From: Ignavibacteriaceae bacterium
GTDB taxonomy: Bacteria > Bacteroidota > Ignavibacteria > Ignavibacteriales > Ignavibacteriaceae
Direction: 5' to 3'
Assembly (NCBI GenBank): GCA_013360295.1
Contig: JABWCL010000001.1
Location: 186,001-250,000 of the forward strand
DNA length: 64,000 nt
Position 1 is the first letter of the stretch; each line of letters opens with the position of its first letter. The translations under genes and the position numbers were made by a program. This document shows positions 19,344-28,297 of the stretch, in pieces. The notes beneath the pieces are model-generated. The model made no database searches. It had not been told where the DNA came from and saw only the letters and a program-made list of their open reading frames with translations.

Positions 19344-22300
19344 TCAGAATCCCGCAAAGACTGTAAAAAATATTGTTGACTCTGCGGATCCTTTCGACTG
19401 ATCGGCCGGACGAAGGAAATCAATCGTCGTGTACTTATAACCGAAGTCGAATACAACATTATAGCCGTTAAATGAAGTCCGGTTACTGAGTGAGAGCCCG
19501 TATGTGGCTCTGTTCTGACTCTCGAAATTATCCTTTAGATTTCTGATCTTATAGTAGAACAAGTCTGATCCGTCACCGACATCGAGCCCCTGGAATCCCA
19601 GACGGATATCAGTATTATCCGTTAGCCTGTAGTCCACTCTGAATATCGGAATGATTTCCTGATCGTGTTTGTCCACTTTCAGGGTAGGATTACCCTGCTG
19701 ATCTTCCGATCTGAGAACGATTTTCTGAGTACGCACTTTGAACTGCGGGCTTAATTTTAACTGTCCGTTGAGCAAATAAAATGTATAATCAATTTTATTG
19801 ACGATACCCCAGAATACGATGTTTCCGGGCACCTGGTCGCCAAGTTTCTTGGATTCAGGCAGGAACGCATTTGATCGTGAACCTGATTTATATTGGTTAT
19901 TGTATTCAACACGGAAAATATTCTCAATATTCAGATTTTTAATCTGTGTATACCTCGTGCCAAAGTAAACAGAGTTAACAAGGGAGTTACGGTAGTTCAG
20001 AGGGTCTTCCACAAAATCAGGAATAGGATCAGAAGCGGTGATCACACCTTTGAACTGATAACCGTGGTTTTCGATATTATCTTTAACCTGTTTGAGAACA
20101 TAATAAAGTCTTAGTTCACCGAACCTTGGAGTCCCTGTGAAATAATTAGCTTTAAAGTAGTTCACATCATTTGAACCGCCGCGCGCGATAGCTTCTTCAT
20201 ATATTTTACCAACGGCAACGTTCAGCCCGTCGAGCAATTCAAGATTCGTAAAGAGATGGTATCCGTCAATATCCGGTTCATACGGGTAATCAGGATGAAT
20301 ATCGTTTTCCTGCTCATCTATAACACTGTTATTATTCCAGTCATCTCCGTAATCAAGCGAAGGCGGATCTGAATAATATGTAAGGAAGTCCTGCGCGAAA
20401 TCCGGTACGCCGTCTGCGTTCTTATCATCGTCAGGTATTCCGTCATTGTCCTTATCTTTTCCGGGGAATATACCCGCATCAGGCTGCCTTGTAATAGCAT
20501 CAAGACTCCGCAGTTCATAAGTACTCTGACGATAACCTAACTTAAAGAAGTCTCCACCTGCCGGATTGAGGACGTCCCGGTTCCGCTGATTAACATCAGT
20601 AGGACGAACGTTATAAAAATAGAAACCGTCTTCCCAGCGGTCATCATCGTCGTTATCATCAACCAGTGGGTAAAAAGCACCGCCCGGGAAGAAGACTCTT
20701 CGCTGATATGTAAAACTGGCGTCATACTCAGTGTAATCCGGAGGGGTTAAAGTAGACGGAAGCCAGGTGCTCGGAACGGCTGATGTACTATTAAATTGAA
20801 AATAACTATTTTCAAGAACGTAGGTGTTCAGCCACGTTGTATACCTGGGATCAATCTGGTATCTCTCACCGCCAAGAGTCATCCTTCCGATCTTCTTCTT
20901 TCCTTTAAGGAACCAGGCTTTTCCTTTACTTTCAAAACGGTTTCCTGAAAGTAAAGGATATTTCATGAACTCAACACTCTCATTAAATTCGCCTGAGATT
21001 TCGAATCCCTGCCATTTGAAATCAAAGTTCAGTCCATAAACGGACATTCCCGATGCCAAGCCGTAATTTACTGTCACTACCCTTTTATTGCTTGCGTCCC
21101 TTACATTTCCGTCTGCCCGTTCACGGACAAAGAAAGGTGTGGGAAAGCCAATCGTGCTTTCGACGTGATGTTTATTGAAACGAGCGTCGCCGGTGTAGTC
21201 ATCCAACTGCCAGTTAACGTAATCATTCGCCGTTTCGATCTTATAATCATTCGCAAGGATTATCTGGAACTGTACTGATTTAACGCCTTCCGGCATAAGA
21301 AACGCGTAAACATAACCTTCATCAATTGATGAGGGTACCTGCACAGGGTAGAGTGGCGGAGGAATTGAATATTTACTGCTGTTGCTGTAGTACTGATGAG
21401 AACTGAAACTTGTAGTATCAGCACCGCCGAAGAAACGCTGATCAATCTGGAATCCTTTTTGCCTCTCAACATCTCTTAATATCCAGTACTGGATAGGATT
21501 GAATTGAGTCGGATTAGTGGGATTCATTAATGATGTAGAAGCCTCACTCGGAAGTTTTTTATGAATATTTACAGTCGGAATCGCGTTACCGTTAATGATG
21601 ACCCTTGGAGCGCCAAAAATGATTGGCCCGGAGTTATCGCCGGGCGAGTCATCGGTAATCCTAACGAATATTACTCTTGGAATCGCGGTCGTAACAACAC
21701 CTTCGAGGGATGCTTCTTTACTGTCAAGACTGGTTTTCCTCTGGTGCTGGTTAACATAAGTCAAACCAACCGTAAGCACATCACCGATATCTGTTTCGAA
21801 GTGACCGCCGAAGAGATACTGAGTCCAGTCTCTGATCCTTCTGACGCCATCAATGTAGATACCCGCATCAAATCTGAAACGGATGGGGTCCGAAATCCTT
21901 GAAGCTAAAAGTGTACCGCGCAGTTTGGAAGTACCCATATCCCACCTGATACCGTTAAAACGCGCCCGGTTGAGAGTTAGGTTCGTGAATTTTGTCCTGA
22001 TAGCATCTCCAACCATCAGCCTGGTCTGGAAACCGCCGTAAGAATCTTTGCCGATAACCAGGTTGTTAAAATAATTCTGGTAGTATCTTGATTTTATAAT
22101 GTCGCTCGTTCCGCCGGCAAATTCCGCAGAGGATAACTGCTTTTGTGTTTCACCCAGTTCGTAAACTGTAGTTCCCTCAACAAGGAAGTTACCGAAGTTA
22201 TCAAAGAATTTTTTCTTAATGAAGGCAGAACTATAATTTTCATAGTTCCTTCCGGAATAATTCAGGTATTTCCCTTCATTTTTACCTTTATTGGAAATGA

Positions 22301-22364
22301 ACTGGGCATCCGAAAAACCGGCGATTATAAAAATTAAAAATATTATATAGTAAACTTGCTTCAA
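19344..22364 (-). CDS. Large putative outer-membrane barrel protein with Ca-binding-like Asp-rich insert
   Basis: 1006 residues. The start is TTG at 22364; GGAGG lies five bases upstream and no in-frame ATG is nearby. The first 21 residues are a good signal peptide ending SDAQ. The rest alternates short aromatic-ended strands, as in large outer-membrane barrels, and ends in Phe (FTVFAGF), the usual terminal residue for Bam recognition. Around residues 630-680 is an Asp-rich insert (DKDNDGIPDDDKNADGVPD, then DDWNNNSVIDEQEND) similar to thrombospondin type 3 calcium-binding repeats. I do not recognise the family. It lies between a PorV-like gene and a TPR gene, all in the same direction. Confidence 0.75.
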   Translation of the reverse strand: MKQVYYIIFLIFIIAGFSDAQFISNKGKNEGKYLNYSGRNYENYSSAFIKKKFFDNFGNFLVEGTTVYELGETQKQLSSAEFAGGTSDIIKSRYYQNYFNNLVIGKDSYGGFQTRLMVGDAIRTKFTNLTLNRARFNGIRWDMGTSKLRGTLLASRISDPIRFRFDAGIYIDGVRRIRDWTQYLFGGHFETDIGDVLTVGLTYVNQHQRKTSLDSKEASLEGVVTTAIPRVIFVRITDDSPGDNSGPIIFGAPRVIINGNAIPTVNIHKKLPSEASTSLMNPTNPTQFNPIQYWILRDVERQKGFQIDQRFFGGADTTSFSSHQYYSNSSKYSIPPPLYPVQVPSSIDEGYVYAFLMPEGVKSVQFQIILANDYKIETANDYVNWQLDDYTGDARFNKHHVESTIGFPTPFFVRERADGNVRDASNKRVVTVNYGLASGMSVYGLNFDFKWQGFEISGEFNESVEFMKYPLLSGNRFESKGKAWFLKGKKKIGRMTLGGERYQIDPRYTTWLNTYVLENSYFQFNSTSAVPSTWLPSTLTPPDYTEYDASFTYQRRVFFPGGAFYPLVDDNDDDDRWEDGFYFYNVRPTDVNQRNRDVLNPAGGDFFKLGYRQSTYELRSLDAITRQPDAGIFPGKDKDNDGIPDDDKNADGVPDFAQDFLTYYSDPPSLDYGDDWNNNSVIDEQENDIHPDYPYEPDIDGYHLFTNLELLDGLNVAVGKIYEEAIARGGSNDVNYFKANYFTGTPRFGELRLYYVLKQVKDNIENHGYQFKGVITASDPIPDFVEDPLNYRNSLVNSVYFGTRYTQIKNLNIENIFRVEYNNQYKSGSRSNAFLPESKKLGDQVPGNIVFWGIVNKIDYTFYLLNGQLKLSPQFKVRTQKIVLRSEDQQGNPTLKVDKHDQEIIPIFRVDYRLTDNTDIRLGFQGLDVGDGSDLFYYKIRNLKDNFESQNRATYGLSLSNRTSFNGYNVVFDFGYKYTTIDFLRPADQSKGSAESTIFFTVFAGF

Positions 22365-22390
22365 ATGAACCTCCGAAGTCCGGTATTAGC

Positions 22391-23308
22391 TCAAAAATTA
22401 TAAGTTAATGAAATTTTATTATTCCCACCTGTATTAGTAATTGCGAGCGGATAGACGTATGCATAATCAATGGTGACATTATCTACTACAAGTCCAAACC
22501 CGCCGTTTAACCCGCTCTCTTCAGCAAAGTCAGACTGCACGATATTATTGTAACCGCCCCTGATCAGGAATCTGGTATCATAGCCCATTATATTACTCTG
22601 CATTCCCAGAAACTCAGCGCCTCCCTTTACCTGGTAGATATCTTCCTCCCTATAGATATCGAGTGTCACCTGGTAATTGTATTGAGTGGATACAATTCCT
22701 ACACCCAAACCTATCCTCATAGGCAGAGTGCCGTCAGTCCCTTCAGACGCTATGGATGGCTGATTAATGTTTTGCACGGAAAGTCCCAGGTTCAGGTTAT
22801 TCGTGGCAAACAATTTCTCAAAACTATAAAACACCCCGGCATCGACTGAAAATCCTATATAGGAAAGAGCTCCTTCGCCGGGTGCCGCTGCAGCTGACCA
22901 GCCAATAAACTTGAAGGACCCGCCCACGCTCAGATTATCAATAAGCTCCCGGCTATAGGTACCGACCAGCATATATTCTTTCCACGCCTCAGTGTTCAGG
23001 AAATTTCCTCCTACACCAAGCACGCCAATAAAATCGAGGGGAATAATTCCGCTCAATGAAAGAAAATTAAGATTATCATCTTCAACATTGGGATATAGTT
23101 TTGCATAAGTCGTGGACACAACCGGTTTACTAAGACGGTAAATGTTCGCCGGATTGTAAAAAAGTACGTATGGAGCGTCGGTAAGAGTAAGCGCACTACC
23201 GCCCATCGATGCGACTCTCGCGCTGTTCCCTAAATCGTCGAATCCGCCGGAATAAATCCCAGGCATAAAAAAGAGTGTAATTAGCAAACTTAGCTTTATA
23301 ATTTTCAC
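22391..23308 (-). CDS. PorV/PorQ-family outer-membrane protein
   Basis: 305 residues from the GTG at 23308. GAGG lies five bases upstream of that GTG. A longer reading from TTG at 23344 would add 12 unlikely residues and overlap the preceding gene. A signal peptide is followed by GGFDDLGNSARVASMGGSAL, then TLTDAPYVLFYNPANIYRL, the hallmark N-terminus of the PorV/PorQ (UPF0164) family, then amphipathic strands. PorV helps T9SS cargo leave the translocon and reach the attachment complex; PorQ-like members act in cargo processing. The sequence does not separate PorV from PorQ. It follows a gene for a secreted protein with a gliding-type C-terminus. Confidence 0.87.
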   Translation of the reverse strand: MKIIKLSLLITLFFMPGIYSGGFDDLGNSARVASMGGSALTLTDAPYVLFYNPANIYRLSKPVVSTTYAKLYPNVEDDNLNFLSLSGIIPLDFIGVLGVGGNFLNTEAWKEYMLVGTYSRELIDNLSVGGSFKFIGWSAAAAPGEGALSYIGFSVDAGVFYSFEKLFATNNLNLGLSVQNINQPSIASEGTDGTLPMRIGLGVGIVSTQYNYQVTLDIYREEDIYQVKGGAEFLGMQSNIMGYDTRFLIRGGYNNIVQSDFAEESGLNGGFGLVVDNVTIDYAYVYPLAITNTGGNNKISLTYNF

Positions 23309-23327
23309 AAATACCTCGATATTTTTT

Positions 23328-25007
23328 TTAATAAGCAACGACAACGGTTTTTGTCACAGTTTCCCCTCCATTGTCACTATCAAGGTGGATCTGGTACAGA
23401 TACACCCCAGGCCTGACTTTTCGTCCGTTATCATCATTACCGTCCCATAACACTCCGTTATCGGAAATAAACGCATAGGCTTTCGTTTCCGATTCCAGAA
23501 GATCCTTCACCATTCTGCCGTTTAGATCAAAGATCTTAATACTGATCTTTCTGAATTCCTTCCCGATGAGATTGCCCGGTTCTCCCACATTTCCGAGGAA
23601 GAATTCAATTCGAGTCTGATCATTTCTCCCATCACCGTTTGGTGTGAAAGGGTTAGGGTCCGCCTTAGCGTTAATGATCAGTTTCTCCGGAACCCCCACC
23701 GTAAGAACACTCCACGCCTCAATAAGATTGCTCATCTTAGAATCTATCTTCTGCGGATTGTTCGATACAAGTTTGCTGCTTACCTGTATTTTATATGGGT
23801 TCACCGCGAGAAACGGAGTTGAAGTGAATACAATTCTGATCGTGGAATTAGATTTAATAGTTGAATTGAACACAATTGTAAAATCATTTGCCGAGACCCT
23901 CGCTAAATATCCCGCGGGGACGTTGTTCACCAGAACATTCCTGAGATTAACAGGAGAAGGAACTTTCACATAAATCGTATCAATTCCGTAATCGTCTGCC
24001 GAAAACTGTGTCTCAATAATCAGGCTGAATTCCTGCTCCTTTAAGACCTGTGCCTCCTGCGGGTCAATTCTCGCGTCACTTACGGAGACTACTTTCACGG
24101 TATCATAATTTATTTTTAGCTCATCTATTTCCGGTGAGAGAAGAGTTGTAGTGGTAAGCCTGACCCGGTACTGCAGATAGCGGCGTGCTTCATCGACAAA
24201 AAATAGGGAGCCGGAGTTGGCAATGGAATCTGACCAAGGGCTCCAGGTAGAGTCTACCGCGGCAACACTTCCCGTTCTGAAACTGAAAAATATATCTGTC
24301 CCTGTGGGCTTAATCCCGGTATATTCAAGCGTAGAAAAATTAACCGGTTTCCCAAAATCCCTGACGCTTGATAAGAATACGCCGGTCGGAAGGAACCCTT
24401 CACCGAAAACTTCTATCTCTGACACGACAGTACTGTTATTCTGTGCAATTACATCAAATACTATCTTCACGAATTTTGCCACTACGGGAGTAAACTCCGC
24501 GATAGGCTGAGCGATCGTATTGTCAGTTTCCTGGAACACCTTTTCCATAGTAACAGTGTCCTCACCCGCAAAAATGGAGTATGCCCTTGGGCGAAGATTA
24601 AGGTTATTTCCAAGAGTATACATCTGCACTTTCTTAATTGTGCGGAATGCCTGAAGGTCGATGATAATATAGCATCCCTCTAATCCTCCAAGATTGAGTG
24701 GAGGAAGTTCGACGAAGGACGGCGAACTGTAAATCCCGTCCAATAACCTCAGAGCGTTACGCCTGGAAGTATCAGCAGGCATGTTACCTGTATAAACGAT
24801 ATAGGCATAGCGGCTTTTTGCCAGGTTTTCTCTCTCCCCTGTTTCCAACTGCAAATAACCAGGGCGGGATTTATAATCCACTGCAGAGGAATTAAGAGTG
24901 TCAACAAAGGGAGCAGTAAAAGTTGTGTCAGTCATTGAAAACTGAGAATATAGGTCAGAGACAAAAATAGACAGGAAACAAAAAAGTAAAAATATTCTAT
25001 AAAACAT
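23328..25007 (-). CDS. Secreted protein with discoidin-like domain and gliding/FlgD-type C-terminus
   Basis: 559 residues with a signal peptide (about 1-21). Residues of about 80-205 contain a discoidin/F5-8C-like region (GLEGCYIIIDLQAFRTIKKV, with VKIVFDVIA near its end). Two or three beta-sandwich domains follow. The C-terminus, from about 445, reads ADPNPFTPNGDGRNDQTRI, then ISIKIFDLNGRMVKDL, LWDGNDDNGRKVRPGVYLYQI. This is the FlgD-Ig-like/gliding-motility C-terminal form and differs from the NYPNPFNP type A domain of the other cargo here. Its neighbour encodes a PorV-like protein, which supports T9SS handling. The ligand is unknown. Confidence 0.83.
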   Translation of the reverse strand: MFYRIFLLFCFLSIFVSDLYSQFSMTDTTFTAPFVDTLNSSAVDYKSRPGYLQLETGERENLAKSRYAYIVYTGNMPADTSRRNALRLLDGIYSSPSFVELPPLNLGGLEGCYIIIDLQAFRTIKKVQMYTLGNNLNLRPRAYSIFAGEDTVTMEKVFQETDNTIAQPIAEFTPVVAKFVKIVFDVIAQNNSTVVSEIEVFGEGFLPTGVFLSSVRDFGKPVNFSTLEYTGIKPTGTDIFFSFRTGSVAAVDSTWSPWSDSIANSGSLFFVDEARRYLQYRVRLTTTTLLSPEIDELKINYDTVKVVSVSDARIDPQEAQVLKEQEFSLIIETQFSADDYGIDTIYVKVPSPVNLRNVLVNNVPAGYLARVSANDFTIVFNSTIKSNSTIRIVFTSTPFLAVNPYKIQVSSKLVSNNPQKIDSKMSNLIEAWSVLTVGVPEKLIINAKADPNPFTPNGDGRNDQTRIEFFLGNVGEPGNLIGKEFRKISIKIFDLNGRMVKDLLESETKAYAFISDNGVLWDGNDDNGRKVRPGVYLYQIHLDSDNGGETVTKTVVVAY

Positions 25008-25146
25008 TATTCTTCTGTTTTAATTGGTTGGTTTCGTTAGAAGATTTAAGATTCATTATCAGGTAATCACATTATCCAAAACTTGAATATAAAGATAATA
25101 GAAGGAATCCAAATACCCAAACTACAACTGGATTAATTATTAATTA

Positions 25147-26118
25147 TCAGTTCAACATACCCGTGAATTTACCTCTTTTCATGAGTAATTTTCCATCCAA
25201 ATAGACATCCGGTCTCAGGACAACTCCATCCAGATGAAGCTGAACGCCGACACTGCCGCCCATTGACTTGTTATTACCCAGGGCTATGTGAATGGTTCCC
25301 ATTACTTTCTCATCCTCAAGCAATACTCCGCTCAGTTTTGCCTTATCATTCGTACCTATTCCAAACTCAGCAATATTCCTTCCATCCCTTCCGACTTCAT
25401 CGAGCATCTTAACTAATTTTTTTGCTAAAACTCCACCGGTTATTTCCTCCGCGTATCCGTCACGAACCACTATCTTTATATTTGTATTTTTCACAAGTCC
25501 AAGCCCTGCCATCGAACCATCAACAACCACTATCCCGTTCGACGTACCTTCAATGGGTGCAAGGTAAGTCTCGCCCGTAGGGAGATTCCCGCTCTCACCT
25601 TTCGCGTGGAACAATCCTTTCGAAGCGTATGATGTTCTCCCTTCAATACTGAATGAGATGTCTGTGCCGGCAGGAGAAGTTACTCTTACGTGCTTAACTT
25701 TTTCGAGAATGCCCTTCAGTTTGATCGAAAGCGCCGCGATTTTTTTATAGTCCGCGTTCAATCCTCTGATCATCACCTCTTTTGTTATGCCCGGGAAAGT
25801 GGCGATCCTAACCCCCTGTGCTGAAGCCTGCTGCCTCGCTTTTGTGTGCGTGAGAGAGGTCGTGGTCGGACAAAAAACCACATCAAACTTCTTCATCATT
25901 TCTCCGATATCTTCAGGCGGTTCCTGACCGTTCCTTTCCAGCGGTTTCATCTCCAGATAAAAAGATTCGTGCCCCAGGCCTACTGCATTCTCAAAAAGTG
26001 ATAAACCGATCTCGCGTTTATTTTTATCACAGATAACCAGCACACGCTCACTTGGTGAAGTACCCATACAATCTCTGATTGCTATTCTGCTTGCCAGGTC
26101 TAATTTTGACAGTTTCAT
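25147..26118 (-). CDS. M29-type metallo-aminopeptidase (aminopeptidase T-like)
   Basis: 323 residues. AAGGAG precedes the ATG at good spacing. The N-terminal half has a Rossmann-like fold pattern. The C-terminal half carries the M29-type metal-site motifs: GESGNLPTGETY, IAEFGIGTN, GTIHIALGNN and LHLDGVV, which supply Glu, Glu, His, His and Asp ligands. Members of the thermophilic aminopeptidase family cleave N-terminal residues from peptides and are cytoplasmic; some related proteins are dioxygenases of pyridine degradation, so the substrate is not fixed by family. It lies in a minus-strand unit with an MFS transporter and a small outer-membrane protein. Confidence 0.85.
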   Translation of the reverse strand: MKLSKLDLASRIAIRDCMGTSPSERVLVICDKNKREIGLSLFENAVGLGHESFYLEMKPLERNGQEPPEDIGEMMKKFDVVFCPTTTSLTHTKARQQASAQGVRIATFPGITKEVMIRGLNADYKKIAALSIKLKGILEKVKHVRVTSPAGTDISFSIEGRTSYASKGLFHAKGESGNLPTGETYLAPIEGTSNGIVVVDGSMAGLGLVKNTNIKIVVRDGYAEEITGGVLAKKLVKMLDEVGRDGRNIAEFGIGTNDKAKLSGVLLEDEKVMGTIHIALGNNKSMGGSVGVQLHLDGVVLRPDVYLDGKLLMKRGKFTGMLN

Positions 26119-26129
26119 TTGATGCTCCT

Positions 26130-26906
26130 TTAAAATGGAAATCCTAAATTTATTTGAATTAATGTGTTAAGTCCGCCGGAATTAATCGCGGGATCCATAC
26201 TTGATGGATTAATTTCGCTGACGGGAAGAAAACTGTTTTTATCATCTTTCATTCTCCCGACAGAAAAAAACGTGTAAGATGCCGTGCCTTCGAGACTAAT
26301 ATAGTCTTCAATTATGTGCCATATAAATCCTGTCCCCACAGCATAACCTAGAGAATTCTCATTCGTGGTATATTTAGTACTAAGGAAAGTAATCGCCGCG
26401 GTATTTATTGTTTTAGTGAACGAAGCCCGGTTCACAGTAAGATTAACATCAACGATTTTCCAACTCAATAGACGTGTAATCGGAGTGACTATATCCACCC
26501 CGATCCCGAATTTATCAATAGCAAGTTCAAGAGTATTATTCTGCCTTTCTCCCTGGCTTAAAAAAACAAGCGTCTGCTTCTTCCCGCTTAGTCTTTCATA
26601 GAAAGTTGTGAAATTCAAGCGGAAACCTGTAAACTGCAGACGGTAAACAAGCAGCCCAAATCTGAATCCCTGAAGTTCGGTAAAATCAGGGAGGGCTTTT
26701 TCAAGTGAGTCTTTTCTGAGATCATTGAAAACAGCAATATAATTATTAAGCCCGCCGGCATTTATAAGCTGTGTCTGATATCCTGCATATGCCCCGGTAA
26801 GGCCGAGACATCCGAATCCGAATTCCTGCGGGTAGATATCACCGCTGAATATAAAAGCGAGCACCAGAAGGGTGATTATTCGTTTTATACTTTTGTAAAT
26901 TTTCAT
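26130..26906 (-). CDS. Putative outer-membrane beta-barrel protein
   Basis: 258 residues. A signal peptide (about 1-27, ending IYPQ) is followed by alternating amphipathic strands and a terminal aromatic (LIQINLGFPF), as expected for a Bam substrate. There is no sequence motif I can link to a function. It lies 11 bases upstream of the aminopeptidase gene and 21 bases downstream of the MFS gene. Confidence 0.7.
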   Translation of the reverse strand: MKIYKSIKRIITLLVLAFIFSGDIYPQEFGFGCLGLTGAYAGYQTQLINAGGLNNYIAVFNDLRKDSLEKALPDFTELQGFRFGLLVYRLQFTGFRLNFTTFYERLSGKKQTLVFLSQGERQNNTLELAIDKFGIGVDIVTPITRLLSWKIVDVNLTVNRASFTKTINTAAITFLSTKYTTNENSLGYAVGTGFIWHIIEDYISLEGTASYTFFSVGRMKDDKNSFLPVSEINPSSMDPAINSGGLNTLIQINLGFPF

Positions 26907-26927
26907 CGGTGTTAATGGACGATAATA

Positions 26928-28187
26928 CTAAGACTGCATTTTTTCTTTTGCTTCCGCTCTCCGCAGGAGAAAACTGAATAGAACGCCAAAGAAGCCGAGT
27001 GAAGAAAATATCCACATCCCAAGGCTATAACCGTCAGGATTCTGGGGAGAAGCCATAGAAATATCATTGGCGTAACCGATAAGCCAGTTGAAGCCTGCGA
27101 GACCGACTTGTTGAATGAGAGTCATCAGTGCATAAGCAGTACCAAGTTTTTTCTCATCTACAATATATGCCACGTAAGGCCACATAACCGCTGGAATAAG
27201 CGAGAACGCAATACCCATCATTGCAATCGGTACATAAAGCGTGATACCGGTATAAGTCATCATCAGAAATACGGGTAGTAATAGAACTGATCCGATAAAC
27301 ATAAATAACGCTCTCTTGCCGACCTTATCCACAAGCAACCCAAAGAGAGGCGTGGCAATCATCGCGGAAAGAGGGAGTATACTATTTAAGAAACCGGCAA
27401 ATTCTCTTGTTTCACCATGCGCCTCCATAAAAAACTTTATCGCGAAACTCCTGAACGGAAAGACTGCCGAGTAAAATGTAACACAAAGAGCAACCACAAA
27501 CCAGAATGTTTTTTTGTATGAGAACAAACTCTTAATTTCAAGTTTATCAGTATCCCCCGCCTTTCCGAGAGTGTAATTCTTTTCAGCGTAATTTTCGAGA
27601 AAATAATATACGATTCCGCCGATAAGGCAGGCTAAGGAAATTATCAGCGCGAGATAAAGGGGGCTCTGCCAGTCTCCATAAAAACTGCTGCCCCACGAAG
27701 GTGAATTATCCGCCGCGACCGAGCCGAGACGGGCAATAGTGAGGTTTAACCCGAAAGCAAAACTAAGTTCTTTACCTTTGAACCACTTGGCGATTGATGT
27801 GGTGATCGCAACGATAAGAGGTTCTGAACCTATCCCAAGCAATACTCTGCCGGCAAGCATCACATACTTGTCTGATGATGAGGCCGTTACAAGCGCAGCA
27901 ACCGCACATAATGCACCAAAAAAAAGAATAGATTTTTTCGTTCCATATTTATCAATTATGACCCCTCCTATCAGCAATATAAAGATGGCAGCCACGCTGT
28001 AGACTGAGTACATTGCGCCGATAAATTCATCATCATACCCGAGGCTTGCCCTTATCATGTCCGCGATCGGTGCAATGCTGTCATAAACATAATAGTTACC
28101 GAACATAGCCAGAGAAATAAATATCAGTACTATCCATCTGAATACGACTGCTGGTTCTCTTAATTGCGTCTCTCCGTTAACGGCCAT
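26928..28187 (-). CDS. MFS transporter
   Basis: 419 residues and about 11-12 membrane helices. AAGGA precedes the ATG. The A-motif between helices 2 and 3 is partly kept (GGVIIDKYGTKKSILFFG). A corresponding motif in the second half reads FGLLVDKVGKRALF. The N-terminal half resembles MFSD1-like carriers, which transport dipeptides in animals (family knowledge, not proof here). That would suit the neighbouring aminopeptidase and PepD genes. Substrate unconfirmed. Confidence 0.88.
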   Translation of the reverse strand: MAVNGETQLREPAVVFRWIVLIFISLAMFGNYYVYDSIAPIADMIRASLGYDDEFIGAMYSVYSVAAIFILLIGGVIIDKYGTKKSILFFGALCAVAALVTASSSDKYVMLAGRVLLGIGSEPLIVAITTSIAKWFKGKELSFAFGLNLTIARLGSVAADNSPSWGSSFYGDWQSPLYLALIISLACLIGGIVYYFLENYAEKNYTLGKAGDTDKLEIKSLFSYKKTFWFVVALCVTFYSAVFPFRSFAIKFFMEAHGETREFAGFLNSILPLSAMIATPLFGLLVDKVGKRALFMFIGSVLLLPVFLMMTYTGITLYVPIAMMGIAFSLIPAVMWPYVAYIVDEKKLGTAYALMTLIQQVGLAGFNWLIGYANDISMASPQNPDGYSLGMWIFSSLGFFGVLFSFLLRRAEAKEKMQS

Positions 28188-28237
28188 TCATTTTTCCTTG
28201 AATAATATTTATGATAAGAATATTAATAAAATATAAA

Positions 28238-28277
28238 AATAAAAAACCTCCGCAGGAAATATTTTCCCCGGAGGTTT
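28238..28277 (-). terminator. Rho-independent terminator of pepD
   Basis: A nine-base-pair stem (AAACCTCCG at 28244-28252 with CGGAGGTTT at 28269-28277) has a 16-base loop. On the minus strand it continues into a T-rich tract. It begins 21 bases past the pepD stop codon. Confidence 0.88.
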
Positions 28278-28297
28278 GTACAAATCAACAATACAAA

